Source of the DNA: CAWKCE01 sp032127035
GTDB lineage: Bacteria; Actinomycetota; Actinomycetes; JAHEKZ01
DNA: 64,000 nucleotides
Reading direction: 5' to 3'
Assembly (NCBI GenBank): GCA_963848085.1
Contig: CAWKCE010000003.1
Span: 558,001-622,000, forward strand
Positions 35,466-44,083 of the stretch are shown here, in pieces (positions within the stretch are counted from its first letter, which is position 1; every line of letters begins with the position of its first letter). Below the pieces are notes generated by a model. It had not been told where the DNA came from. It saw only the letters and a list, made by a program, of their open reading frames with translations, and did not search any database. Made by a program: the position numbers and the translations under genes.

Positions 35466-35903
35466 TCAGTGCCTGCCGTCGACGTTGACCCCACCCATGA
35501 TCACCCGGGCGTCGAGGTGGAGGGTCGGCGCATCGTCGGGCAGGTCGTCGACGGGGGTGGTGTCCAGGTTCATCCCGCCGAACCCGACCAGGTCGCCGGT
35601 CACCCGCCAGTCGCTGGGGACCTCGACGTTGACTCCGCCGACGGCACCGCGGATGCGGACGACGGCGCCGCCCTCAGCCAGCTGTGCGTCGGTCAGGTCG
35701 ATGGTCACCCCGCCCAGCCCCACCAGGACGTCGGCGGCGCGGAACTCCCCAGACAGGCTCTTGACCTCCTGCCCGGCGAGCACGGCCACCCGGCGGAACT
35801 CGGCGTCGCTGTCCTCGCCACGCCGTGCCTTGGCGGCGAGGACCTGCCCCACGGCGGCCGCCGCGCCGACCACCAGCGCGACGGTGACGACTCGCCTCAC
35901 CAC
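35466..35903 (-). CDS. LiaF-like/cell-envelope response domain protein
   Basis: The 145-residue product has one N-terminal hydrophobic segment (VVTVALVVGAAAAVGQVLAA) and a beta-solenoid-like C-terminal domain with repeated GGV turns (VLVGLGGVTIDLTDAQL, RGAVGGVNVEVPSDWRV, VGFGGMNLDTT, VIMGGVNVDG). That repeat pattern is characteristic of the LiaF/YvqF C-terminal domain linked to cell-wall-antibiotic response. A two-component system lies nearby at 37196 but on the other strand. Confidence 0.65.
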   Translation of the reverse strand: MVRRVVTVALVVGAAAAVGQVLAAKARRGEDSDAEFRRVAVLAGQEVKSLSGEFRAADVLVGLGGVTIDLTDAQLAEGGAVVRIRGAVGGVNVEVPSDWRVTGDLVGFGGMNLDTTPVDDLPDDAPTLHLDARVIMGGVNVDGRH

Positions 35904-35947
35904 AGACCTCCTCGGTCAAGCCTCGGTGCTCGTCCGCTGACCGGGCG

Positions 35948-36649
35948 TCAGGCGCCCTTGCGCTGCGTGACCACCGGACGCTGGTCGGAGAAGTCCTCAG
36001 GCATCCGCACGACCCCAGTCGCCGGGGCGTTCTCGCCGACGACCATCGCAAGCGCCCCGGGGTACGGGTCGACCAGCGCCTGGGTCGTCAGTGCGTGCCA
36101 CATCGAGTCCGGCTGGGCCGGAACGCCGAGCAGGGTCTCGGACAGCTGGCCGGCGAAGGCGGGAGTCGACAGCACCACGATGTCGCCGCGGGACGCGGGA
36201 AGGACCTCGACGGTCCCACCGCCCAATCCCAGGGGCGGACCGGGGACACGTGGCTGGAGCGCCCTGGCCTCGCCGTCCCCGCCGACGAGCAACGGCGCCG
36301 GGTTGCCCCGATGCAGCACGGTGAAGCCGTGCCCGTCGGCTTCGAGCAGCGTGGCGCACACGGACTTGGCGCCGAGCTGGGTGACGACGTCGTCGAGTGC
36401 GGCGGCGATCACCGTGAGGGGCGCCCCCCGCCGGGACTGGCGGCCGAACGTCGCGATGATTGCCTCGCGGGTCGCGTAGTCGGACTGTGCCGAGGGCGCC
36501 GCGACCAGGACCCGGATCGCGTCGTCCGAGCGTGAGGAGGCGGCGATGCCGCCGCCCCACCAGCTGCGAAGGACCGAGGGCGTCCCGGCGGCGATGTCGT
36601 TCGCCTCGGCCATGTCGGTGGTTGGCACCAGGGCCAGCGTCGGCTTCAT
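35948..36649 (-). CDS. SpoIIE/PP2C-like protein with degenerate metal site
   Basis: The 233-residue product aligns with the second half of SpoIIE/RsbU-type phosphatases: CATLLEADGHGFTVLHRGNP, PLLVGGDGE, PPLGLGGGTVEVLPASRGD and IVVLSTPAFAG. Active family members carry a GD near the start of the domain and TDG where this protein reads STPA, so at least one metal-binding aspartate is missing. It may be a pseudophosphatase or scaffold. The ATG overlaps the STAS gene stop (ATGA), so the two products are probably partners. No RsbW-type kinase is nearby. Confidence 0.65.
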   Translation of the reverse strand: MKPTLALVPTTDMAEANDIAAGTPSVLRSWWGGGIAASSRSDDAIRVLVAAPSAQSDYATREAIIATFGRQSRRGAPLTVIAAALDDVVTQLGAKSVCATLLEADGHGFTVLHRGNPAPLLVGGDGEARALQPRVPGPPLGLGGGTVEVLPASRGDIVVLSTPAFAGQLSETLLGVPAQPDSMWHALTTQALVDPYPGALAMVVGENAPATGVVRMPEDFSDQRPVVTQRKGA

Positions 36650-37038
36650 GCGGCCACCCCTTCAGGAAGTTGGTCCAGCACAGGAATGACGTGGTCGAGC
36701 CCGGTGCGGTGGAGAAGGTCGCGGGTGGCGGGGCTGGGGCGTGCGACCTGCAGGGCGGCGCCTCTGGAGCGGAGCCGCACGTTGGCCCACAGCAGCAGGG
36801 CAAGCACGTCCGACGACAAGCGCGGCACGCTCCCGACGTCCAGGATCAGGCGACGGCAGGACTCGTGGGAGGCACCGGAGAGCATGGTGACCGCCGCGGA
36901 CAGCTGCGCGGTTCCGGTCGTGGGCCCGATCACGAGGACCAGCGAGTCCGGGTCGGCGCGGAAGATCGTGGTCCCAGCCGGGGCGGGGACGGCGTCAATC
37001 TGCAGGTCGGGTGGCGCGGTGGTCGTGCTCGGGGGCAT
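36646..37038 (-). CDS. STAS-domain protein (anti-anti-sigma-like)
   Basis: This 130-residue protein has a STAS fold: TIFRADPDSLVLVIGPTTG, CRRLILDVGSVPRLSSDVLA then LLLWANVRLRSRG and TGLDHVIPVLD. The DVGSVPRLSSDV segment is where anti-anti-sigma factors carry their phosphorylatable serine, and serines are retained. I use the ATG at 37038 (MPPSTTT); a longer frame to 37125 lacks support. It is coupled to the downstream degenerate phosphatase gene. Confidence 0.7.
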   Translation of the reverse strand: MPPSTTTAPPDLQIDAVPAPAGTTIFRADPDSLVLVIGPTTGTAQLSAAVTMLSGASHESCRRLILDVGSVPRLSSDVLALLLWANVRLRSRGAALQVARPSPATRDLLHRTGLDHVIPVLDQLPEGVAA

Positions 37039-37195
37039 CACGGTCACCTCGTCTGCGTGGTCCTTCGGGGGGAGTGCGGGCTCACGGGTCCACCGTGTCT
37101 GTCTTGTGTGGCGACGGAGGGTCACCGAGGTTGCAGTTGTGTGACAGGCAGGCTGCCGGTCTCAGCCGGTCCGACGAGCGGACGAAGATGGGGCG

Positions 37196-37930
37196 GTGCC
37201 CGTCCGTGTCTTGGTCGTCGAGGACGACGACCGCATCCGTGCCGCGCTGCGCCTTGCCCTGACCGAGGAGCAGTACGACGTCACCGAGGCCGCGGGTGCC
37301 GAGGAGGCGCTCGAGCTCCACGCGGCGAGCCCCCCAGACGTCATGCTCGTGGACCTCATGCTGGGCGGAATGGACGGTTTCGACCTGATCCGTCGGATTC
37401 GTCAGAAGTCCGACGTTCCGGCCATCGTGGTGAGCGCGCGAGGCGACACCCACGATGTGGTGGCCGCGTTGGAGGCAGGGGCCGACGACTACGTGGTCAA
37501 ACCGGTGGTGATGAAGGAGCTCACAGCACGCATCCGGGCCGTCCGCCGCCGGGCCGCTGCGCGTCCGGCGCCGCGTGACGGCGGCGGGGACGTGTCCCAC
37601 GCGGAGGCGCTGGTCCTGGCGCCCGGAGGCGAAGACGGTCCGTCGCTGGAGTTCAGCGCCAAGGCCGGGTGGCTGAAGCGAGATGGCCGCGAGGTCCCCT
37701 TGACCGCGACGGAGTTCCGGCTGCTCGCCGAGCTGGCCGTCCACCTGGGCCGCGTCCTGAGCCGACCGCAGCTCCTGCAGCTGGTCTGGGACTACGACCA
37801 CCTCGGTGACGACCGGCTGGTCGACGTCACGGTCCGGCGGTTGCGCATGAAGCTCGAGACGGACCCGTCCAACCCCAAGCACCTGGTCACGCTGCGCGGG
37901 CGCGGCTACCGGCTGCAGGCCTCGCCGTGA
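37196..37930 (+). CDS. OmpR/PhoB-family response regulator
   Basis: The 244-residue product has a receiver domain (VLVVEDDDRIRAALRLAL at the start, phospho-acceptor Asp53 in MLVDLMLGGMDGFDL, Lys-Pro in DDYVVKPVV) and a C-terminal winged helix (LTATEFRLLAELAVHLGRVL, VRRLRMKLE, LVTLRGRGYRL). A linker of about 40 residues joins them. Its stop overlaps the histidine kinase start (GTGA). GTG is the start codon. Confidence 0.9.
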   Translation: MPVRVLVVEDDDRIRAALRLALTEEQYDVTEAAGAEEALELHAASPPDVMLVDLMLGGMDGFDLIRRIRQKSDVPAIVVSARGDTHDVVAALEAGADDYVVKPVVMKELTARIRAVRRRAAARPAPRDGGGDVSHAEALVLAPGGEDGPSLEFSAKAGWLKRDGREVPLTATEFRLLAELAVHLGRVLSRPQLLQLVWDYDHLGDDRLVDVTVRRLRMKLETDPSNPKHLVTLRGRGYRLQASP

Positions 37931-39276
37931 GGGTGCGGCTCCGGAGCCGCGTGGCGCTCGCCTTCGCCGCAGGGGCACTGCTGCTCTCGGCCCTGCTCGT
38001 GTCCGAGATCTATGCCGTGGCGTCCCGCTACCTGGTGGACCAGAGGGACCGTTCGGCGGGCCGGCAGGCCGTGGTGAACGCGACGTTGCTGTCGACCAGG
38101 CTCACCGCCGGGACCGACCCGGAGGAGTCGCTGTCGCAGATCCGTACCGGGGCCGGCGTCGATGCCCTGCTCCACTACCAAGGCGGCTGGTACAGCGGAG
38201 CGGTCGGACTGGGGCCGGACGAGCTCCCGGAGCCGCTGACCGACCTCGTGGGGTCGGGCGAGCCGGCCTTCGAGAGGTACGCCGGCGGCCAGGGGGCGGT
38301 CGTGACCGTGGGTGTCCCCCTGGCGTCGGGGGGCGAGTACTACGAAGTGGTGCAGCTGACCACCCTCGAGCGCACACTGGACACGGTGCTGCTCACCGGG
38401 CTGGCCGCGGCTGGGGTGACGACGCTGTTGGGCGCTGCGCTCGGCGTGTGGGCCGCCCGACGGGTGCTCCGGCCTCTGGAGGACGTCACCCGAACGGCGG
38501 CCCAGCTGGCCGGCGGCGACCTGGACGCCCGGATGTCGAGCACCTACGACCCGGACCTGGCGCCGATCGCAGGCTCCTTCAACGCCATGGCGCGCACCCT
38601 CAGCGACCGGATCCAGCGGGACTCCCGGTTCGCCGCGGACGTCAGCCACGAATTGCGCAGTCCGCTCACCACGATGACGGCGAGCGTGTCGGTCCTGGAG
38701 TCCCGGCGGGAGCAGCTGCCGTCCGCGGCGCAGGAGGCCACTGACCTCATCAGCGCCGACCTCGCCCGCTTCGCCCAGCTGCTCGAGGACCTGCTCGACC
38801 TGTCGCGGGACGTGGCACCGCTGGCGCTCGACGACCTCCCTGAGGTGCCGCTCGTCGACGTCGTGCGTCGGGCGCTGGCCAGCCATGGCGGCGACGTGGG
38901 GGAGCTTGTCGTCGAAGGGGACACCCGGGTACGAGGCGATGTCCGTCGGCTGGAGCGCATCGTCGCCAACCTGGTGGAGAACGCCGACCGCCACGGCGGA
39001 GGGGTCGTCGGGGTCGCGGTGGTCGAGCAGGGATCGCGGGTCCGGATCGTCGTCGACGACGCGGGACCGGGTGTTCCGGTGGCCGAGCAGGAGGTCGTGT
39101 TCGAGCGGTTCTCCCGGGGAACACCCGCGCAGAGCAGGGGGTCCCGGTTGGGAACTGGGCTCGGGCTGTCGCTCGTGCGCGAGCATGCTCTCGCGCACGC
39201 CGGCGGGGCCTGGTACGAGGACCGACCGGGCGGCGGTGCCCGGTTCGTGGTCGACCTGCCGAGGGCTGAGCCGTGA
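37927..39276 (+). CDS. sensor histidine kinase
   Basis: This 449-residue membrane kinase has a first helix at residues about 8-28, an extracytoplasmic sensor region (about 30-150), a second helix (about 155-177) and a HAMP domain with AAQLAGGDLDARM. HisKA has His241 in FAADVSHELRSPLTTM. The ATPase domain shows N (VANLVENADRHGGG), G1 (VDDAGPGVP) and G2 (GTGLGLSLV) boxes. It phosphorylates the upstream regulator. The signal is unknown. Its stop overlaps the lipoprotein start. Confidence 0.9.
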   Translation: MRVRLRSRVALAFAAGALLLSALLVSEIYAVASRYLVDQRDRSAGRQAVVNATLLSTRLTAGTDPEESLSQIRTGAGVDALLHYQGGWYSGAVGLGPDELPEPLTDLVGSGEPAFERYAGGQGAVVTVGVPLASGGEYYEVVQLTTLERTLDTVLLTGLAAAGVTTLLGAALGVWAARRVLRPLEDVTRTAAQLAGGDLDARMSSTYDPDLAPIAGSFNAMARTLSDRIQRDSRFAADVSHELRSPLTTMTASVSVLESRREQLPSAAQEATDLISADLARFAQLLEDLLDLSRDVAPLALDDLPEVPLVDVVRRALASHGGDVGELVVEGDTRVRGDVRRLERIVANLVENADRHGGGVVGVAVVEQGSRVRIVVDDAGPGVPVAEQEVVFERFSRGTPAQSRGSRLGTGLGLSLVREHALAHAGGAWYEDRPGGGARFVVDLPRAEP

Positions 39277-39884
39277 GGCGGCGCCACGTCGCGGCCGGGC
39301 TGCTCTCGGTGGCCCTCGCCGTGGTGACCACGGCCTGCGGCGTGCCGTCGACGGACGGGCCGGAGCCGCTGCCGTCCGAGCTGGCCGAGCTGGCGCCACA
39401 ACCCCAGGACAGCGCTGCCGTTGTGACGGCGACGGTCGACACCGACCTCGCCTGGGTGAAGGGGGACCGGATCCGGCTGTTCCCGCGAGAGGTGACCGCC
39501 GACGACGTCGCCTCGCAGGCGTCGGCGGCGCTGGAGGCGGTGATCGCGGGACCGATCGATGTCGAGCAGGCCCTCGGCTTGTCGACCGAAGTGCGGCCCG
39601 ACGTCGTCGCCTCGTTGGTCATGGAGGGCGACGGGGCGATCATCGACCTGCAGACGGCCAGTGGTCCGGGCGACGTCACGTTGGCGACGGCCCAGCTGGC
39701 CCTGTCGGTGCTGCTCGTCCCAGGGGTCGAGTCGGTGACGTTCACCGTGGCCGGACTCCCGGCCGAGGTGCCGCGGGCCGACGGCAAGGTGCGGCCCGGG
39801 CCGGTGACGCTGCGCGACTACGCCTCGCTGGTGGGATCGCGCCTTCGTCTCCTGAACGCATCACCGAGCGCTACTGTCGGGTGA
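39273..39884 (+). CDS. GerMN-domain lipoprotein of the two-component operon
   Basis: The 203-residue exported lipoprotein has a signal peptide ending in TTAC (Cys22). A GerMN-like domain includes VIAGPIDVEQALGLSTEVRP, then ATAQLALSVLLVPGVESVTF and TVAGLPAEVP. In actinobacteria such lipoproteins are often encoded behind a histidine kinase and may modulate its sensing, as LpqB does for MtrAB. The ATGA-type overlap with the kinase gene supports a common job at the envelope. Confidence 0.75.
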   Translation: MRRRHVAAGLLSVALAVVTTACGVPSTDGPEPLPSELAELAPQPQDSAAVVTATVDTDLAWVKGDRIRLFPREVTADDVASQASAALEAVIAGPIDVEQALGLSTEVRPDVVASLVMEGDGAIIDLQTASGPGDVTLATAQLALSVLLVPGVESVTFTVAGLPAEVPRADGKVRPGPVTLRDYASLVGSRLRLLNASPSATVG

Positions 39885-39927
39885 TTCCGGAGACGTGACG
39901 GGTAGCGTCGCGGGCGGGAGGTGCGCC

Positions 39928-40899
39928 TTGGCAACCGATCCGGTCCTGATGTGCTCGGGGCTGGTGAAGCGGTTCGACGAGCTCACCGCTGTCGACGATG
40001 TCGGCTTCGCGATCGCCGCTGGTGAGACGTACGGCCTGCTCGGACCCAACGGTGCCGGTAAGACGACCACGATCTCCATGGTGTGCGGGTTGCTCGCCCG
40101 TGACGCGGGGGAGGTGATGGTGGCCGGGCGGCCAATCGGTCCCGGGGCCACTGACGCCAAGGCGGCCATCGGGCTGGTGCCCCAGGACATCGCGCTGTAC
40201 CCCGATCTGTCCGCTCGGGAGAACCTTCGGTTCTTCGGCAAGCTGCAGGGGATGTCGGGCAAGGTCCTGGACGCCCGGATCGGTGAGGTCCTCGAGGTGG
40301 TGGGCCTGGCGGACCGGTCGAAGGGTCGGATCGACACCTACTCCGGCGGCATGAAGCGGCGCGCCAACATCGCGGTCGGCCTGCTGCACGAACCGAGGCT
40401 TCTGGTGCTCGACGAGCCGACGGTCGGCGTCGACCCGCAGAGCCGCAACGCGATCCTGGAGTCCGTCGCCGAGCTCGGCGGCCGCGGGCTCGCGGTGCTG
40501 TACACGACGCACTACATGGAGGAGGCCGAGCGGCTGTGCGACCGCATCGGCATCATCGACGCCGGCCGCATCGTCGCTGAAGGCACGCGAGAGGAGCTCG
40601 TGGCCTCGATCGGGCAGGTCTCGACCATCCGACTGGCGGCGAAGGTTGACGAGACCGTGGTCGATGCCGACGGGGTGTTCGGTCAGTGGCTGGAACGGGC
40701 GCGTGAGCTGCCCGCCGTGGACGCGGTCCGGCTGGTCGACCACTCCCTCGAGCTGGACACCGCCGACGGCCCGCGGCTGATTGCCCCCGCGGTGGAGGCC
40801 GCCGAGGGTCTGCCGTTGTCGGTCACCACGGTGGCGGTCAGCGAGCCGGACCTGGAGACGGTCTTCCTCCGGCTGACCGGCAAGGCGCTGCGCGACTAG
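39928..40899 (+). CDS. ABC-2 exporter ATPase (drug-resistance type)
   Basis: This 323-residue ATPase has Walker A GPNGAGKTT, the Q-loop VPQDIALYPDLSARENL, signature YSGGMKRRANIA, Walker B LLVLDEPTVGVDP and a C-terminal extension typical of daunorubicin-resistance exporters. I prefer the TTG at 39928 because GGGAGGTG lies at 39916-39923; a GTG at 39895 is also open. The partner membrane subunits are at 42896 and 44080, about 2 kb away beyond two unrelated genes. Confidence 0.85.
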   Translation: MATDPVLMCSGLVKRFDELTAVDDVGFAIAAGETYGLLGPNGAGKTTTISMVCGLLARDAGEVMVAGRPIGPGATDAKAAIGLVPQDIALYPDLSARENLRFFGKLQGMSGKVLDARIGEVLEVVGLADRSKGRIDTYSGGMKRRANIAVGLLHEPRLLVLDEPTVGVDPQSRNAILESVAELGGRGLAVLYTTHYMEEAERLCDRIGIIDAGRIVAEGTREELVASIGQVSTIRLAAKVDETVVDADGVFGQWLERARELPAVDAVRLVDHSLELDTADGPRLIAPAVEAAEGLPLSVTTVAVSEPDLETVFLRLTGKALRD

Positions 40900-40968
40900 T
40901 GCCGTGCGGGAACACCGATGCCGGGCGGGTCGTTCACCGGTCACGAACCCCTCGCTACGGGAGCTGCG

Positions 40969-41742
40969 ATGACCGGCCGGATGCCGACGCTCTACCTGTC
41001 GCACGGGGCACCCCTACTGCTCGAACATGCGCAGTGGTCGGCTGAGCTTGCTCACTGGGCGGGCGACCTGCCGCGGCCGTCGGCGATCCTGATCGTGTCA
41101 GCCCACTGGGAGGTGGCGCCGATCGCGCTGTCCGCCGTGGAGCCCACCGACCTCGTCTACGACTTCTCCGGGTTTCCGGAGCACTACTACCGGCTGCAGT
41201 ACCCGGCGCCCGGAGCGCCCGACCTTGCGGCGCGCGTCACGTCGCTGATGTCCGGCCACGAGGTCGTGCAGTCGACGCGGCGGGGCCTCGACCATGGCGC
41301 GTACATCCCGCTCATCCGCATGTACCCCGAGGCGGACGTCCCGGTGCTGCAGATGTCGCTGCCGACGCAGGACCCCGGCCGGCTGGTGGAGATCGGCCGC
41401 CGGTTGGCACCGCTGCGTGACGAGGGAGTGCTCGTCGTCGGCTCCGGGTTCATGACCCACGGGCTGCCGTACGTCAACTTCGCGGACCCGGACGGCGCGG
41501 CGCCGGCGTGGTCGGTGGAGTTCGATGCCTGGGCCGACGAGGCGGTTCAGGCGCGCGACCTCGATGCCCTGGGGGACTTTCGGGCGCTGGCCCCAGCATC
41601 CCGGTACGCGCACCCGTCGGCCGAGCACTTCACGCCGCTGTTTGTGGCCGCCGGCGCCGCCGACGGGATGGCCGGAGACATCGAGGGCACTGTCGACGGC
41701 TACTGGTACGGCCTCAGCAAGCGGAGCTACACCTTCCACTAG
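40969..41742 (+). CDS. class III extradiol dioxygenase, DODA/YgiD type
   Basis: This 257-residue enzyme belongs to the 4,5-DOPA extradiol dioxygenase group, which opens catechol-type rings with Fe(II) or Zn. Probable metal ligands are His12 in LYLSHGAPLLL, His46 in IVSAHWE, and the histidine in GSGFMTHGL. The DHGAYIPLIRMYPEADVPV segment is also conserved. The physiological substrate is unknown. It stands between the ATPase and permease genes of an ABC exporter but has no evident link to transport. Confidence 0.85.
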   Translation: MTGRMPTLYLSHGAPLLLEHAQWSAELAHWAGDLPRPSAILIVSAHWEVAPIALSAVEPTDLVYDFSGFPEHYYRLQYPAPGAPDLAARVTSLMSGHEVVQSTRRGLDHGAYIPLIRMYPEADVPVLQMSLPTQDPGRLVEIGRRLAPLRDEGVLVVGSGFMTHGLPYVNFADPDGAAPAWSVEFDAWADEAVQARDLDALGDFRALAPASRYAHPSAEHFTPLFVAAGAADGMAGDIEGTVDGYWYGLSKRSYTFH

Positions 41743-41748
41743 CGCCGA

Positions 41749-41826
41749 GTGCACACCCGCAGGACACCTTTCCCCGCCCAGTGCACACCCGCAGGACAGT
41801 TCCACCCGTCGAGTGCACACCCGGGC
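41749..41826. repeat. GTGCAC repeat cluster 2 (three cores, 32-bp period, reverse orientation)
   Basis: GTGCAC cores occur at 41749, 41781 and 41813, exactly 32 bp apart, here in the orientation GTGCACACCCGCAGGAC. On the minus strand the units read GTGCACTGGGCGGGGAAA then GTCCTGCGGGT. One unit matches a unit of cluster 3 at about 30 of 32 positions, in inverted orientation. The cluster lies between the dioxygenase stop and the luciferase-like gene. Confidence 0.9.
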
Positions 41827-41845
41827 GGCCCGATACGGTCGACGG

Positions 41846-42742
41846 ATGCGCTTCAGCGTCTGGCCCGACCAGCAACGACCCTGGCCCGAGATCGCCGCGA
41901 TCGCTGACCATGCCGAGGCCACAGGCTGGGACGGGATCTACGTCTACGACCACTTCATGCCGAACGACCCCGACGGCGCGGTGCTGGACGGTCCCGTCCT
42001 CGAGGGGTGGACGACGCTCACCGCGATCGCCGCCCGCACGGCCCGGCTCCGGCTGGGCACGCTCGTGCTCGGGAACCTCTACCGACACCCGACCGTGCTG
42101 GCCAACATGGCTGCGACGCTCGACCACGTGAGTGGCGGCCGCCTCGTTCTCGGGGTGGGTGCCGGTTGGCAGGCGAACGAGCACACCGCCTTCGGCATCG
42201 ACCTGCCGCCTCCCGGCCCGCGTCTCGACCAGTTCGAGGAGGCGTGCGCCGTCATCTCGTCGTTGCTCCGGGAGCCGCGGACGACGTTCGACGGGCAGTA
42301 CTACCGCGTCACGGACGCACCGTGCGACCCCAAGCCGCTGCAGGGTCGTCTGCCGCTGCTGATCGGCGGTCGTGGCGAACGCCGGTCGATCCCGGCAGCC
42401 GCGCGTTGGGCCGACGAGTGGAACGCCTGGACGACGTTGGACTCGTTCCGACATAAGGCGTCAGTTCTCGACCGGGCGTGCGAAGACATCGGACGCGACC
42501 CCTCATCGGTGCTGCGATCCACCCAGGCCGTGGTCGACCTTCGCGGTGGGAGTGCTGCGGCTGCCGAGCCCGGCCCCCAGGACCTGTCGGGGACTCCGGC
42601 GCAGATCGTGGACACGCTGGGCGCCTACGGCGACGCGGGTCTGGACGAGTTCATCGTCCCGGACGACAGCGACGTGCCGGTGGGTGAGCGCCTGGAGATG
42701 CTCGACCGCTTCCGCACCGAGGTCGCTGCCCACGTCGGCTAG
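41846..42742 (+). CDS. luciferase-like (LLM) F420- or FMN-dependent oxidoreductase
   Basis: The 298-residue TIM-barrel protein has MRFSVWPDQQRPWPEI, GWDGIYVYDHF, ARLRLGTLVLGNLYRHP and LDHVSGGRLVLGVGAGWQ, which are standard for actinobacterial LLM oxidoreductases, and PLQGRLPLLIGGRGERR near residues 155-175. Many such enzymes use coenzyme F420. The substrate is unknown. The gene is bounded on both sides by 32-bp repeat clusters in inverted orientation. Confidence 0.85.
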   Translation: MRFSVWPDQQRPWPEIAAIADHAEATGWDGIYVYDHFMPNDPDGAVLDGPVLEGWTTLTAIAARTARLRLGTLVLGNLYRHPTVLANMAATLDHVSGGRLVLGVGAGWQANEHTAFGIDLPPPGPRLDQFEEACAVISSLLREPRTTFDGQYYRVTDAPCDPKPLQGRLPLLIGGRGERRSIPAAARWADEWNAWTTLDSFRHKASVLDRACEDIGRDPSSVLRSTQAVVDLRGGSAAAAEPGPQDLSGTPAQIVDTLGAYGDAGLDEFIVPDDSDVPVGERLEMLDRFRTEVAAHVG

Positions 42743-42805
42743 TTGGCCGGACAGCGCGTCGCTTCCCATCGGCGGGCGTGCCCAGCTTCGCCCGGTATCG
42801 CACGT

Positions 42806-42886
42806 GTGCACTCGGCGTCCCAGGGTGTCCTGCGGGTGTGCACTGGGCGGGGAAATGTGACCTGCGGGTGTGCACTGGGCGTATAG
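42806..42886. repeat. GTGCAC repeat cluster 3 (three cores, 32-bp period)
   Basis: GTGCAC cores occur at 42806, 42838 and 42870, each 32 bp apart. The units start GTGCACTCGGCG or GTGCACTGGGCG and end CCTGCGGGT. The cluster fills most of the 153-bp gap between the LLM gene and the first ABC-2 permease gene, and ends about 10 bp before that gene's GTG start. It could therefore affect its expression. Confidence 0.9.
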
Positions 42887-42895
42887 GTTGGGTGG

Positions 42896-44083
42896 GTGCG
42901 AGGGACCTGGCGCGCGGCCTGGCTGATCGCCGTGAACGACCTACGGCGGCGGGTCCGAGACCGTTCCCTCCTCATCCAGGGCGTGCTGGCGCCGGTGGCG
43001 TTGGGCCTGATCGTCGGGGTGTCGTTCGGCGGGGGGCCGTCGTTCACCGCGACGATCGGCGTGGCCAACGGAGCGGGAGAGTCGCCCATCGCCACGGCGG
43101 TTGTGGACTCCCTGGTGTCGGGCGACGCGTCCGGAGACGACGGCGGCGACTTGTCCTTCGTCGCGATCGACGCCGGCGACGTCCAGCAGGCGGTCGCCGA
43201 CGGCGACGTCGACGCTGCGGTCGTGATCGCAGGTAGCCCGGAGAACGCGGTCTACGGAACGCAGCCGGTCCGCATCGACGTCGTCGGGTCCGCGGGCAGC
43301 ACGCTCAGCGCTTCCATCGCCGAGTCCGTCGCGGACTCGATCGCCGCTTCGCTGCGCACAACCAAGCTCGCGGCCGCCACCGTGGTGAACCTCACCCAGC
43401 CCTCCCGGTCCGATGCGCAGCAGGTGTTCGTCGAGGCGCAGGGGGTGACACCCGCGCTGGTCGTCGATCCCCAGGACGTGCAGAGCAACTTCAGCGTGAT
43501 CAGCTACTTCGCCCCCGCGATGGCGATGCTGTTCCTGTTCTTCACCATCGGCACCGGGGCCCGATCGGTGATCAGCGAGCGTCGTGAGGGAACGCTGTCA
43601 CGCATCCGCGCTGCGCCGGTCGCCGACAGCGCGGTGCTTCTCGGCAAGACGCTGGGCGTGGTGATCCTGGGCTCGATCAGTCTGGCCACCGTCTGGGCGG
43701 TCACGGCGCTGGCCTTCGGCGTCGACTGGGGCGACCCGCTCGGCGTCGCGGCGGTGCTGTTCTCGGTCGTGATCGCGATCGCCGGCATCGCCTTGTTCGT
43801 GACAGGCGTCGCCCGGACGGAGAACCAGGCCGACGCCATGACGACCATCGTCGCGCTGGGTCTGGCCGTCCTGGGTGGGTCCTTCTTCTTCGGAGCCAGT
43901 GGGGTGGTCTCCCGGCTGAAGCCCTTCACCCCCAACGGGCAGGCTCTCAACGCGCTGACCGAGCTGTCGGCTGGTGAGGGCGCGCTCCTCGACGTGCTGC
44001 CGACCGTGGCGGTCCTGCTGACGGTCGGAGCGCTGACCGGGGCGGTCGGCGTGGCCACGCTGCGGAAGAAGGTGGCGGTGTGA
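42896..44083 (+). CDS. ABC-2 exporter permease subunit 1
   Basis: This 395-residue membrane protein has one N-terminal helix (about 28-48), a large extracytoplasmic domain (about 50-200) and five to six C-terminal helices, including SYFAPAMAMLFLFFTIGTGA. It carries the ISERREGTLSRIRAAPV coupling motif of ABC-2 exporters of the YhaP/NatB type. It likely works with the next gene and the ATPase at 39928. The GTG start at 42896 is ten bases after a repeat cluster. Confidence 0.85.
   Translation: MRGTWRAAWLIAVNDLRRRVRDRSLLIQGVLAPVALGLIVGVSFGGGPSFTATIGVANGAGESPIATAVVDSLVSGDASGDDGGDLSFVAIDAGDVQQAVADGDVDAAVVIAGSPENAVYGTQPVRIDVVGSAGSTLSASIAESVADSIAASLRTTKLAAATVVNLTQPSRSDAQQVFVEAQGVTPALVVDPQDVQSNFSVISYFAPAMAMLFLFFTIGTGARSVISERREGTLSRIRAAPVADSAVLLGKTLGVVILGSISLATVWAVTALAFGVDWGDPLGVAAVLFSVVIAIAGIALFVTGVARTENQADAMTTIVALGLAVLGGSFFFGASGVVSRLKPFTPNGQALNALTELSAGEGALLDVLPTVAVLLTVGALTGAVGVATLRKKVAV

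Noticed and set aside
41749..42886. Possible CRISPR array from regularly spaced repeats
   Set aside because: Units adjoin directly without unique spacers, there are only two or three per cluster, and no cas genes are present.
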